A DNA stretch of 64,000 nucleotides from Tricholoma matsutake (Eukaryota > Basidiomycota > Agaricomycetes > Agaricales > Tricholomataceae): contig AP026539.1 of NCBI GenBank assembly GCA_026075535.2, positions 8,990,001-9,054,000 of the forward strand. The letters run 5' to 3'. Shown here one piece after another: positions 33,655 through 44,491 of the stretch. The position numbers and the translations under genes are program-made. Position 1 is the first letter of the stretch, and every line of letters begins with the position of its first letter. Below the pieces are notes generated by a model. That model did not search any database. It saw only the letters and a program-made list of their open reading frames with translations, and had not been told where the DNA came from.

Positions 33655-36429
33655 AGCATGACAGACCCCTTCGGCAATGGGATATACCCCATTAACGAGA
33701 TTAGGGACACTGGGAGGATTGGGTTTGGTAATGAACCCTACCACTGCCCCAAAGTTGGCGACACGAACTGCCACATCACCACCAACAGAAGACTCTGGCC
33801 ACTCGAGTGATACCCACTCAATTGAAACCACGAATTGTATACCCAAACGCAATATGACCCCTTCGTCGGCATCACAGATACCCATTCCAGTGACACTGAA
33901 GGGGAAGAACCCCACATTTGCAAACATCGATACTGGAAGGGAGAGATGAGCACTAGGAGCCTCGACCCCTGATTTTATACCCCATCCCTCCAGGGCTTCG
34001 GCATCGTCTAACAATACCATAACCCTTACTTATGGAAAGTACACCCCAGATCCACGAGACAATTGTAGCAGTCAGATGGCCGTGCTGGACATCTTGACAA
34101 ATTCATCTCCTAGCCGAGAGTGGGAGACAGTAGATAGTATGAACAAGACCCCTGCATCAACTGACAACGAAGGAGACGAGTTCAAAGATACCTTGCGGAC
34201 CTTACAAGAAGGTATCGAGGCTGGTATATGGGTGACACATGGCATGACTAGCACACAATGTAGACTAGCCTTATCTCAGACAGCAGCTAGAAATATTCAG
34301 GCAATCATTAATGTATCGGGCCAGGAACTGGATAAGGATGAGTACACCACAGTGTACATGGCCATACTCAAATCCTTAGCCAGAGCATACCACGATTGGA
34401 AAACAACATTGTGAGCCAGTATGCCAGTATTGAGAGTGGAGGGGCATCCAACTAGGGATGCCATCCCCATCCCACAACCTGAGTCTGAGAATGTATGAGA
34501 GTGAGACTTGCCATCTCATATGGCCAGACCCCTCAATGATCCAGTATTAACTCAGGCCATCAATCAAGTCAACACGCCTCGCCAATATGATGAGCCGACG
34601 GAAGATTTTGGTAGACAAAGAGCGGCTGCCCAAAGGGTAACACCATGAGCATCATTGCACCACAGCCTGAGGGGTCATCATCTTATGAAACAAACCCTCT
34701 ACCTACAATAATGGTCCCAGTATCTACAGGCTGGCAGGGCACAGTTCCCGACAATAGTGTATTGATTGCTAACCTATACCTGCCTCCCAACCATATCCCC
34801 TTACTAGATTGATGGGAAGACCATGTCAGCTTTCAACGGTTATGCAATGCTGCCATCACCAAAACTGGTCAATCTCGCATCGATGACCAAGGTGTCCAAT
34901 TCATAGGACACCGGCCTGTTGGTCATATTTATTATTTCACTGGCCAAGCAGGTGGAGGACATGATCCCAACAGAAGTGATGGTAGTAGCAATGGTGGTAA
35001 CAACAGCCATCACGATAACCCTCAGCCGCCTAACTGGCCATGGCATAACTTGCACACCCCCCCACATAATGGGCATAACAACCCACCATCAGACCCTCCA
35101 GGAGGACCAGGTGGAAACGGTGGTGGCAGAGGCAGAGGCGATGGTGGTGGGGGACCTCCAAGTAATGGAGGTAATGGTTCCCCCCCACCCAATAATAATT
35201 GAGTGAGCCATGGGTTTACAATGCCACCCCCAGCTCCACCTCAAGGAAGCACCCACGGAGTACATGAGGCTGCTGAGAATCACAGAAACTCGATGCATGA
35301 GAGACTGTACAAACTCATATGGCAGCATCTCACTGTGAGACTGGTGATCCCACCAGGCACAAAGACCAGGAAGACAGACATGAGCTCTGTTGGCAAGTAC
35401 ATCGGAGGAGCCAAGTTTAGTGACTTGGAGAACTGGCTCGCCAACCTGGTAGTATTGTTTGAAGCTGAATAATACAGAGGTGCAGATCAAGATAGGGAAT
35501 GTGTCTTACACATTCCCCAATTCCTCAACAATGAAGCAAAGAAGTGGTTTAACCACCACATATTGCATGTTCAAAGGACCCAACTAATGTGGTCATTCAA
35601 GGAAGTTGTGATTGGGCTGTATGATCGCTTCATACATCCCTCTACAATGCAAGACATGCATGCTGCATTCTTTGTGGCCTGCTACACTGAGGATAAAGGC
35701 ATACAAGGTTTCTATGACACCCTTGTTGACTATGCCCAAAACATGGCAATGTATCCAGATGCATACCAACTTGTTGAGACATTCCTTTGCGGTATACCTG
35801 CCTACATATGCAAGTGTATGATTAAGGATGGCTTATCACCCGAAGTCAACACTATTGATGACTTTGTGGCTAAAGCCAAGAGACATGAGGCAGCAAAGAA
35901 GATGCTGGATTACTATAACAAGATGACCCCGCACTCAAATCCTGCTCAGAAGGCATCAACTCCACACAAACCATTGAAGCCAACCTTGAAAAAGGTGGGC
36001 ACAACCTTCATACAGAAACCATGGCCAAGGGAAAACACTAAAGACGTCAGTGAGAATCGACAGTTGTTCATCAAACTGAAGGAACATCACAACAAGGGGG
36101 TGCCCATGGTGCACCAACACAGGTTTTGTAACAATGCAAAACCACCCAATACAGGGCACCCAGGTCCAGGCCCACAGGCCAAATCCTCGAGATGCTTCAG
36201 ATGTGGAGGTCTCAGGCACTGGGCTGACAAGTGCGAGGAAAACAAGAAAGACCAAGTACAGGCAGCTCACACAGAGAAACCCGAGGACTTCCAGAATGGT
36301 ATCGAGGAGCTAGCAGATGACGGCAACTTGTCAGCTCACAACTCCCATGCCAGCCACAACACTAACCTCACCGATGATGAGGAGTATGTAGAAATGGATG
36401 TCTATGAGCAAAACAGCTTCTATGAATGA
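33655..36429 (+). pseudogene. gypsy-1 gag
   Basis: A long N-terminal region, with the clearest segment at 34076-34414 (DEYTTVYMAILKSLARAYHD), is followed by a Gly/Pro/Asn-rich stretch near 35,080-35,200. The gag core begins about 35,300: SVGKYIGGAKFSDLENWLAN, NNEAKKWFNHHILHV, VIGLYDRFIHPSTMQDMHAA and QGFYDTLVDYAQNMAMYPDA. The zinc knuckle is CFRCGGLRHWADKC. TGA stops at 34412-34414, near 35,470 and at 36427-36429 split the frame. Gag would form the intracellular particle. Confidence 0.8.
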
Positions 36430-36990
36430 GAGACTGAAACTGAGTTCATCGCTCCCATGTTCGACGTAGGAGACCATCGCAGCAACACAATGGCCACACT
36501 AATGAACGAAGGAACCATGACTCGAGAGATTAGGTTGAGGAAAGCCCATGTGAAGATGTCCAAGACAGCCCATCCACGTCCAATAATTACCCAGGAGGAC
36601 AAAGAATGTTTAGCAACATTTGTGTCTGTAGGGGGATTTAAGGCCTGGACCTTGTGGGATTCAGGGAGCACTACCACCAGGATCACACCCACCTTCACAC
36701 AGGTGGCTGAGATCACAGCCTTTCCACTCTTGAGCCCACACACATTACAATTGGGAATGGTGGGTAGCTGCTCCACCATAAACTTTGGGATGGAAACCCT
36801 GGTCATGGCACCAGGGGTAAACAGCACCATCTACATGGACATCATGAATTTCAACTGCTATGACATGATAATTGGTACACCGTTTATGCAAGCTAATTGA
36901 GTACATCTCGATTTCGAGCATAACCAGGTAGTAGTCAACGGGGTAGTGATCCCTGCCATGAAAGTTGAGTTAGCCGATACAGACGGGCAT
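36430..36990 (+). pseudogene. gypsy-1 aspartic protease
   Basis: LATFVSVGGFKAWTLWDSGS contains the active-site D-S-G-S, followed by TPTFTQVAEI and, toward the end, NFNCYDMIIGTPFMQAN. A TGA at 36898-36900 stands where gypsy-2 reads K (NKNKVVLDF against N-stop-VHLDF). The retropepsin would cut the polyprotein. Confidence 0.82.
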
Positions 36991-37985
36991 CTATGTCAGT
37001 ATCGTGCAACAGACAAAAAGAAAAATTGACTACATGGACACCCACAATGACCCACCATCAAGGAGGTCCCAGACAAAGAGGGAGGGCAAGGATTACCATC
37101 CTTGCCCAAAGGATTGCAGGCGATCCTCCTAACCGAGGAAGAGTATAAAAATACCCTTGAAGGAGGGGGGAATAGTATCCCACTGCTGGAAACAGAAAAA
37201 AAAAACTGATGAAAAGTGGCCAACAACGACAAAAGCCACCATTCAAAACCCACCATCAACAAAAAGCAGTTCGAGAAATGGCAAGAAAGTAGAGTACAAT
37301 GACCATAACGTACAACACTGCCAGCCAACAGGGCACGCTAACCCTGACATGCAGCACTGTCAACCCACATCATCGAAGACCAAGGTTGAGGACCTGGTAA
37401 CAAATGATGAAGAGGAAGAACCGCTACAAAAAGAGCAGGCATCATATGCCGGCTCCAGACCGTTCAGAGATAGACCAATACCCAAGCCCCAATTCAAGTG
37501 GGCACATAATCCATGTATGCCATCGGAATGGAATGAGGTTGTAGCTGCAATGAGGGAGTATGAGGGAACCCGGAGCCACCAAACTCAGGGCTCATACCGC
37601 AATGCAGCTGAAGATGAGATTTTGGAACCAGAGGACTTCCATCACCCAGGATACATGAGTAGCATACATGTGGATCAGGTGAAAGCTCAGATGGTTATGA
37701 GACTACCACTTGGGAAAGAGGACTGGGACCTCAAAAAACTATGAGCTAGATTCGAGAAGCCCCAATCCATAACCTCCAAACTGAATGCACCTGAAGGTCC
37801 ACCTGAACCTGCAGTCGACAAAGGCAAGCAGAAGGACACTCGGGAGCCACCTCCCAACCAATACTCCCATCTACGTGATCATTGGTGTGATGATTACGCT
37901 GATTTCATGGATGGAGTTCAAGAGGTACTACCACCCTGGCAAGAGGTGAACCATGAGATTCACCTAATCAATGAGAGCAAACAGT
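36991..37985 (+). pseudogene. gypsy-1 protease-RT linker
   Basis: Low-similarity linker shared in outline with gypsy-2: FKWAHNPCMPSEWNEVVAAM here against YDWPHNPRMPDEWNAMVASM there. TGA at 37742-37744 and a further frame break precede the RT at about 37,900 (VLPPWQEVNHEIHLI). Confidence 0.7.
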
Positions 37986-39240
37986 ACCACTATCACCTAC
38001 CATGATGCCCAAATTTGCTTAGAGATGAATTCTATGCGAAAGTGAATAGATACACTAATGCTGGGTGGTGGGAACCCAAGTCAGTGCCCCAAGCGGCACC
38101 AATGTTGTGCATAAGAAAGAAAGACAACCACTTACAAATGGTTATCGATGCACGCCAACATAACAAAAACACAGTGAAGGACATAACACCCTTACCAGAC
38201 CAGGAAGTGATACAAGAGGACATAGCACAAGGAAAGCTACAATCATAAATTGACCTTTCAGATGCATATGACCAAGTCCACATACATGCAGAGGATGTGG
38301 ATAAAACCACATTCACAACAATTACGGGCATGTATGTTAGCCACATCATGCAACAAGGGGACTGTAATGCACCAGCCACCTTCCAACAACTCATGACATC
38401 GATATTTTGTGACATCCTTGGGTGTTATGTGCATGTCTACCTCGACAATATATTTGTGTTCTTGAGTTTGACCGAAGACCACAAGCATCATTTGAAGGAG
38501 GTGTTTGACCATCTAAGGTCCAATGCCCTATACCACAAGTGGTCCAAGTGTGATCTTTACTCCAAGAGTGTAGATTGCCTGGGTCACATCATTGATGACA
38601 AGGGGATCCACCCCAATATGGGCAAACTAGCCCGCATCATTGATTGGAGAACCCCCCATGATTACAATGACATTCAACAGTTTGTAGGCCTGGTTAACTA
38701 TGTGGCAAACTTCTTGCCTGATATCACCACCTACACTGGACCACTCATGGCCATGATGCAGAATGGTGCGCCGTTCCACTGGCATCCACTCCATCACCAG
38801 TGCTTCAACATGATTAAGCATATCTGCCAGAAAACACCAATTATATGTCCCATAGACCCCAAATCAGCTGAACCGATATGGCTCATATGTGATGCATCGA
38901 AAACTGGTGTTGGGGCAATGTATGGACAAGGACCAACATGGCAACAATGTCAGCCTGCAGGATCCATGTCAAAGAAATTCACAACAGCACAGCAGAATTA
39001 TGCTGTCCATGAATTAGAAACCCTGGCAATCCTTGAATCACTCCAACATTGGGAGGATAAGCTTGTCGGGTATAAGATCCATGTAATTATGGATCACAAA
39101 GCCCTTGAGTTCTTCAAGATGCAGTCAGACATGTCCCATTGTCAATGACAATGGATAGACTACATGTCTTGATTCAACTTCAACATCACTTATGTCAAAG
39201 GTGATCTCAACAAAGTAGCGGATTGCCTATCCTGATAATA
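37986..39240 (+). pseudogene. gypsy-1 reverse transcriptase and RNase H
   Basis: RT landmarks: NRYTNAGWWEPKSVPQAAPM, MVIDARQHNKNTVKDITPLP, IDLSDAYDQVHI, MQQGDCNAPATFQQLMTSIF and the catalytic box, which reads YLDN (38438-38449) where an active enzyme has YLDD. RNase H follows with IWLICDASKTGVGAMYGQGP, HELETLAILESLQHWEDKLV and NITYVKGDLNKVADCLS. Stops: TAA at 38246-38248 and TGA at 39146-39148, about 39,170 and about 39,235. The Asp-to-Asn change (GAC GAT to GAC AAT) is a CpG to CpA change. Dead enzyme. Confidence 0.85.
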
Positions 39241-40824
39241 TGAGAATGACACCACAACCGATGTATATGAGCCCCACGAGTATGTACATGCTGATGATGT
39301 ATAGACCCTGAAGGGGACGATCTACTGGGACCTAGGTTCCAAGAAATAATTGGCCAAACAATCAAGCTATGAGCAATATGGGACAGTGAGTGCAGGCAAA
39401 GCCAGCATATACAGGACTATATCCATGAGCGCAACCTCAAGGCACAACTCATCGAGGAATCCGATGTTGGGGACCATATGATCCCAGACCAAGAATCTGT
39501 CAATGAGCCCAATGAGAGTATTACATTGGGGGACTTGCTATTCCAGCGCTACCCAAATAACAAGCCAGAGTACCTGGAGGATAACCACTTCCTCCAGGCA
39601 GTCAAGGCAGGTTACACCCATGACGAGTCCTTCAAACTGATCAAGGAGAAGCCACGAGACTATGACGGCTTCTCCCTACGTGAAGGACTCATCTGGACAA
39701 CAAACCCATGCAGTGATCTAGTGGTGTGTATGCCACAGGACCATGGCATCCTAACCCAACTGATTGACCAAGCACATAACACGCTGGGTCACTATGGTGC
39801 CCAATGTACCACTGAGTACCTTTGATGATGGTACTGGTGGCCATGGATGGGAAAGGACCTCCACGAATTTTGTGCATCATGTGAGGCTTGCACCCATGTG
39901 AAGGGTTCGACAAAGAAACCAATGGATAAATTGCACCCATTAACCATCCCCACAAAACCTTGGGATTTGATAGGAATGGACTTTATAGGCCCTTTCCCCA
40001 AATCCAAGGGATTTAATTACCTGTGGGTAATCATATGCAGGATGATGAGTATGGTACACCTCATCCCAGTACATACAAAAATGACGGCGATGGACCTCTC
40101 TTGGATATACTGCAGAGAGATTGTTTGCCTGCATGGGCTTCCCAGCTCAATTGTAAGTAATCGAGACTCGAAGTTCATGTCGAAGTGGTGGAGGGAACTT
40201 CATAGGATATTAGGTGCTAAGCTCCTAATGTCTACGTTGTTCCATCCCCAAACTGATGGCCAAATGGAACGCACAAATCGTAATGTCAGTCAGATCTTTC
40301 GAACCATAGTACAGCACAATCAGAAAGACTGGGTAGACTGGGTCAACATGACGGAATTTGCCATCAACACCAGCATGTTGGAAACAACCAAGTATGCACC
40401 CTTTGAACTCAATGGAGGGTATATGCCCTCCATGATCAAAGAACTACACTCTGACGAGGTCATACCCAAAGGCATAAAAGCCTTCATGGGCCAAGCCTTG
40501 CAGAATTTAGCCAAAGCCCATGACTCAATCATCGAGGCAAGGGTCTTCCAGACTCGAAACACCAATACACATCGAAGAAAGGAACCCATGATATCGCCAG
40601 GTGATCTCATGTACCTCTCCACAAAGAATCTGAACCTACCCAAGGGCAGGGCAAGGAAACTCTGCCCTAAGTACATAGGCCCCTACAAAGTTGCAAAAGT
40701 GAGCAACTCGACGTACATGCTAGAGCTGCCAGTGGCACTACAGGAACGAAGAATTGTTCCTAAATTTCACATAATTCTGTTAAGGCCATACATAGCATCA
40801 TCAGATGCTCTGTTCCCTAACTGA
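39241..40824 (+). pseudogene. gypsy-1 integrase
   Basis: The zinc region spans LIDQAHNTLGHYGAQCTTEY and EFCASCEACTHVKGS, with two adjacent TGA codons at 39823-39828 where relatives have Arg-Arg or similar before WYWWPWM. The core has D in IGMDFIGPFPKSKGFNYLWV, D in [19 protein letters not shown] and E of the third block near QTDGQMERTNRNVSQIF. REIVCLHGLP has Cys (TGC at 40126-40128) where the family has Arg. The C-terminal domain ends in ERRIVPKFHIILLRPYIASS and TGA at 40822-40824. Confidence 0.85.
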
Positions 40825-41064
40825 GCCCACCCAGAGCCATATGATTTCAGTGTGGCTGATGACCATGAGTGGTTTGTTGACAAGATCCTAGGGCATCGTT
40901 GGGAAAAAGGAACCAAGCTCAAGAACCTCAAATTTGAGGTCTGTTGGAGCTTGGGAGACACAACGTGGGAGTCCTACAAGACCTGTAAGGACTTGGAGGC
41001 ACTCAACCGTTACCTGGAGGTGCATGGCATCCAATGCCCTGCACAACTAGCCAGGAGAAGGTAA
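40825..41064 (+). pseudogene. gypsy-1 chromodomain
   Basis: DDHEWFVDKILGHRWEKGTK then LKFEVCWSLGDTTWESYKTC and LEALNRYLEVHG have the chromodomain pattern (W-F-V-x-K-I-L, then W-x-x-x-x-x-T-W-E). Chromodomains at the integrase C-terminus steer insertion to methylated-histone heterochromatin in chromoviruses. The domain is separated from the integrase by one TGA codon, so it was fused to it. Confidence 0.8.
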
Positions 41065-41280
41065 TCCGTGGTGGGCATGAGCTTGGAGTCATGACTGCTA
41101 ATGGACTAATGGTGGCAGTGCCATGATACAACTATACACAACAAAACTTAAACTCAAAATTAGTGTTAACAATCATGTGCAAAACAATCACGTGCAAGTT
41201 GAAACCCAAAAAACTTCAGACTTCAAATCCCACACCTACACTTCACACACTTTCTGCTGCCTTACCAAAAACACCACAAC

Positions 41281-44090
41281 TCAACACCACCAACATGTCT
41301 CATGAATACTATGGCAATGTCTCCCAGGCTTCTACCTGCAGGAACCCTCAAAACTCGACCCCTGGAACAAGCTCTGGAAGGGGGGGAAGGGCATATCAGG
41401 TGCCACAACCACCCACCCAGCAGCAGCAGCAACAACAGCAGCCACCAACCCTCCCCAATTACAGACAGGGATTTGTAACTTATGCGAATCCCCCGATGAT
41501 GGGAGGGTTTGGAAATGCCTCGCTGCCTCCCTACTACACTGGAGGATATGCACAGGGACCCATGTACATGCCGCTTGGCAGGCCCCAGAATCAACCAATC
41601 CCATCTACAGGGTGGGGCAAACCCAGCCTGATCACACCGCCCCTACGACTTACATGTTCCAAGCCTAGTTGACGACACAACAAGGTAATGGATGTGGATG
41701 ACCATGCCCCGCCTCAGCAAAGCCGGGCATGTCAAGGATGTGCTAGGCATTTGAGGAGAGACGAAGCTCGCCGACCTCCCCAACCTACTCGCCAGGGAGG
41801 GTCTATTTGACCCACCCAGACAAAAGGAAAAGGCAAGACATGGGCAACGGAGGAGGAGTTAGTCAAGCAGGAATGGGAAGAACATGTTGAGCAGCTGGAC
41901 GAGCTACTCCGTCAGCTTGACAGAGCTGATGTAGACAGTCTCGCTGACTTCCTAGAGGGAGACAGTCTCATGCAAGTAGTCATTGGGCGACTACTTGACA
42001 AGATTGACAGCCTCCAGGACGAACTCGAGAAGGCAAAGTGGGCACAATGAGATGCAGAAACATGCCTCATATGAGCCACACACAAATGCTCCGCATCCCC
42101 CCATCATGATGACATAGACGACACCATTTGTCAACAAAAACGTAAATGCGGCATCAATGATGGCAGGGTATCGACCACCCAACTGTCTGAAGTGCTCGAA
42201 CCAGCACAAGAGGCACATCCTCACCCACAACAAGCACAAGAGCCTCTGGAATCTGCTTCTGAAGCTGCACCGCACAAGCCCTACATCGAGGAGGCACCTA
42301 AGGAGGATGAGGCTACCAAACCTCCTCTCCCAAAAGCCTCAACTAGGAAACTTAGATGAGGGGAGGGACAAGCTCCAGTACCCACCACATATGTCATGCC
42401 TACCACTCCTCCCTGTGCGCCCGCTCCTCCCATTGATACATCACCAGAGCAACCCCTCCTGTCAGAGACAATCGATGACTCAGTCAATGGCAACAAGGGG
42501 AGGCAGGACTTGTGGGACCCAATAGAGGGTGAAACTAAGCAGCAGGTGGAACAATGGCTCGCTCATAACCACAAGATTAAGAAAGAGCACGATAAGAAAC
42601 TGAAGAATAAGGGAAAGAACGTCGAGGAGGAGATATGCTGACATCATCGTCGTGACCAGGGTGGGTGCCAGATGGCCTAGGGGTGGTGACAGTTGGCCAG
42701 TTTCTGGAACGTAACAATGCATTCCATGGAATGCTGGCCCAGCACTTTTACCACTCCCCCTCCTTGAATTGTGTCCTCGCAGGGAACATGGCAGCGAGGG
42801 CAGCTCAGGCAGAAATGGATGGTGTGATGTTGTACACCCCTGAGGACAACTGTCAGCTGTACTACATGGTGAGGTGTGGCCTCCCCATCAATCCCCAGGA
42901 AGTGCACAACCTCGCAGCCCTCATCGCCAACCCCCGCAAACTTGCCATTGATTGTGCAGAGGGCTTCCTACTGTTAGGCAAACTACAATGGCTGGCATCC
43001 CTCTGCTCGCATCATTGATGGGACTGAGTGATGCTAACGGCACTGGAGGATGACTACTGCCCCTCCCACTTAACTCCTCCCTTTGTGAAGGGTCACCCCA
43101 TCTGGGCTCATGAATGCATCCCCCATGACATGTCATCATGGACTCTCACTGGCCCTCGCCACGACAATCCAGGTCTGGCTGCCCCCAACGCTGACCAACC
43201 ATTCATGCTGGCTGACTGGGCATGATACATATTGTATCATGGACACCCCGGGACCCCCAACCAATTCATCGGTGTGGCCTTTAACTATGCCCTCCAGGTA
43301 CACTATCTCAGCATCTTCGGGGTCCAACTGGTGCAGGCACTGTGCCCCACATCCACCTCTGGTTGGGCATCATTCATCCGCCACTTTGCTGGCATCATCG
43401 CAGTACCTGGTTGCTATGCTGAGTATCTTGCAGACTCATCGACACAGGCCCCCTCCATCGAACCCTTCATTTCCCCTCCTGGGTCAGTCACCCTGACACG
43501 GATGGACTTTGGAGAGCGTCGGGGCCCTGAACTCACCGCCGATGAAGTCCTGGCTCCCCTGGCCACCAACCACATTCCTCTCACCTGGGTGGACCATGCC
43601 TATACCTATGGCCTCCACTACCTCAACCATCACTACAACCACTCCCCTGAAGCCAAGGCAAACTACCAGGATGTGGACAATGAACGCATCCACTGGTTGG
43701 GTGTGCATAGCCTGCCCCCAGCCATTCCTGAGTGGGATGGGTGGTATACCCTGACAGTGGAGGACGTGGGTCGAATCCACATGCTGTGAACCACCGAGGA
43801 GGACCGCGACCACTACTGCCTCAATGACAGCCATGACCGGTTACTAGTGGGGGAAGACCCCCACATCAGCCAACTCTTTGCCCGATGGACCGCTGATGAC
43901 CCTATTGTGGAGTGGGAGCCCTCAGCATGACCCACAACCAAGGATGAGGAAATGGGAGAACTGACTGCAGGCCCAACCACCTCCACCAAGGTACTGCCAT
44001 CCGCGGAGGAGATGGACCTAGATGAAGAGAATGGCCACCCACCCCTGTCGCAACCACACTCACCGTCATCCCTTTTCGCGTCACACCCAA
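41281..44090 (+). pseudogene. gypsy-1 extra 3' gene, unknown function
   Basis: A coding region of about 2.8 kb follows the chromodomain and precedes the 3' LTR. It starts near MSHEYYGNVSQAS with a poly-Gln stretch (41,419-41,442), then a helical segment (FLEGDSLMQVVIGRLLDKID), a Pro/Glu-rich spacer, and conserved blocks VPDGLGVVTVGQFLERNN, LNCVLAGNMAARAAQAEMDG, FAGIIAVPGCYAEYLADS and LTWVDHAYTYGLHYLNHHY. Broken by several TGA codons. The same blocks in the same order occur after the chromodomain in gypsy-2 (about 51,200 to 48,700, minus). I know no function. No membrane segment or signal peptide is obvious, so a classical envelope gene is not supported. Confidence 0.7.
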
Positions 44091-44270
44091 CTATTTAACT
44101 CGCTGCCTTCACCACTGCCAACATACAGAGGACTGATATGGTTGGGTCCTAATGGCCCACCCATGGTTCTTATCTCTTATTATATGGACAATTACCTACA
44201 ATCGTTCCTTTACTTTTCTCACTCTCCTTTACTTTACTTAGATTGCACCAAGCAATCTCAAAAGGGAGCA

Positions 44271-44444
44271 TGTAACAAAACTTGTTTATACTTACTTGTA
44301 CCCCCAGCACATTCCTTATTCAGTACTGGTTTAGTATTAGGTAACAACCTTTCTTACACTACTACCATACCTACAGCAATACCATTTGGTCAAGCTCTGG
44401 GTGTCTGTAGTGAGTAAGACTGCATAAAGGACTGAACCTTTACA
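44271..44444 (+). repeat. 3' LTR of gypsy-1
   Basis: TGTAACAAAACTTG...TTTACA, 174 bp, preceded by the polypurine tract AAAAGGGAGCA (44260-44270). The words AATCTCAAA upstream of the tract are shared with gypsy-2. Confidence 0.92.
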
Positions 44445-44491
44445 GTCCTATATTTACGTTGTCTCAACTCAGTGCTAAGAAATTTCCATAG

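Larger units (their letters stand above)
33372..44444 (+). mobile_element. Chromodomain Ty3/gypsy element, gypsy-1 (11.1 kb)
   Basis: Two 174-bp LTRs (33372-33545 and 44271-44444; TGTAA...TTTACA) enclose gag, protease, RT, RNase H, integrase, a chromodomain and a long extra 3' gene. The LTRs differ at five positions, all within three CpG-type sites. The flanks GTTAT and GTCCT do not form a clear TSD. In-frame stops are almost all TGA. The element lies inside intron 1 of gene A. It belongs to the same lineage as gypsy-2 in this window, though the LTRs are unrelated in sequence. Confidence 0.93.

Noticed and set aside
33592..34020. A 142-residue minus-strand frame at the start of gypsy-1
   Set aside because: Antisense to the retroelement leader and gag N-terminus, with no motif; most likely chance.
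35089..35490. A 133-residue minus-strand frame
   Set aside because: Antisense to the gag core of gypsy-1.
41281..44090. The extra gene of gypsy-1 as an envelope gene
   Set aside because: No signal peptide, furin-like site or clear transmembrane segment is visible in this gene or its gypsy-2 homologue.
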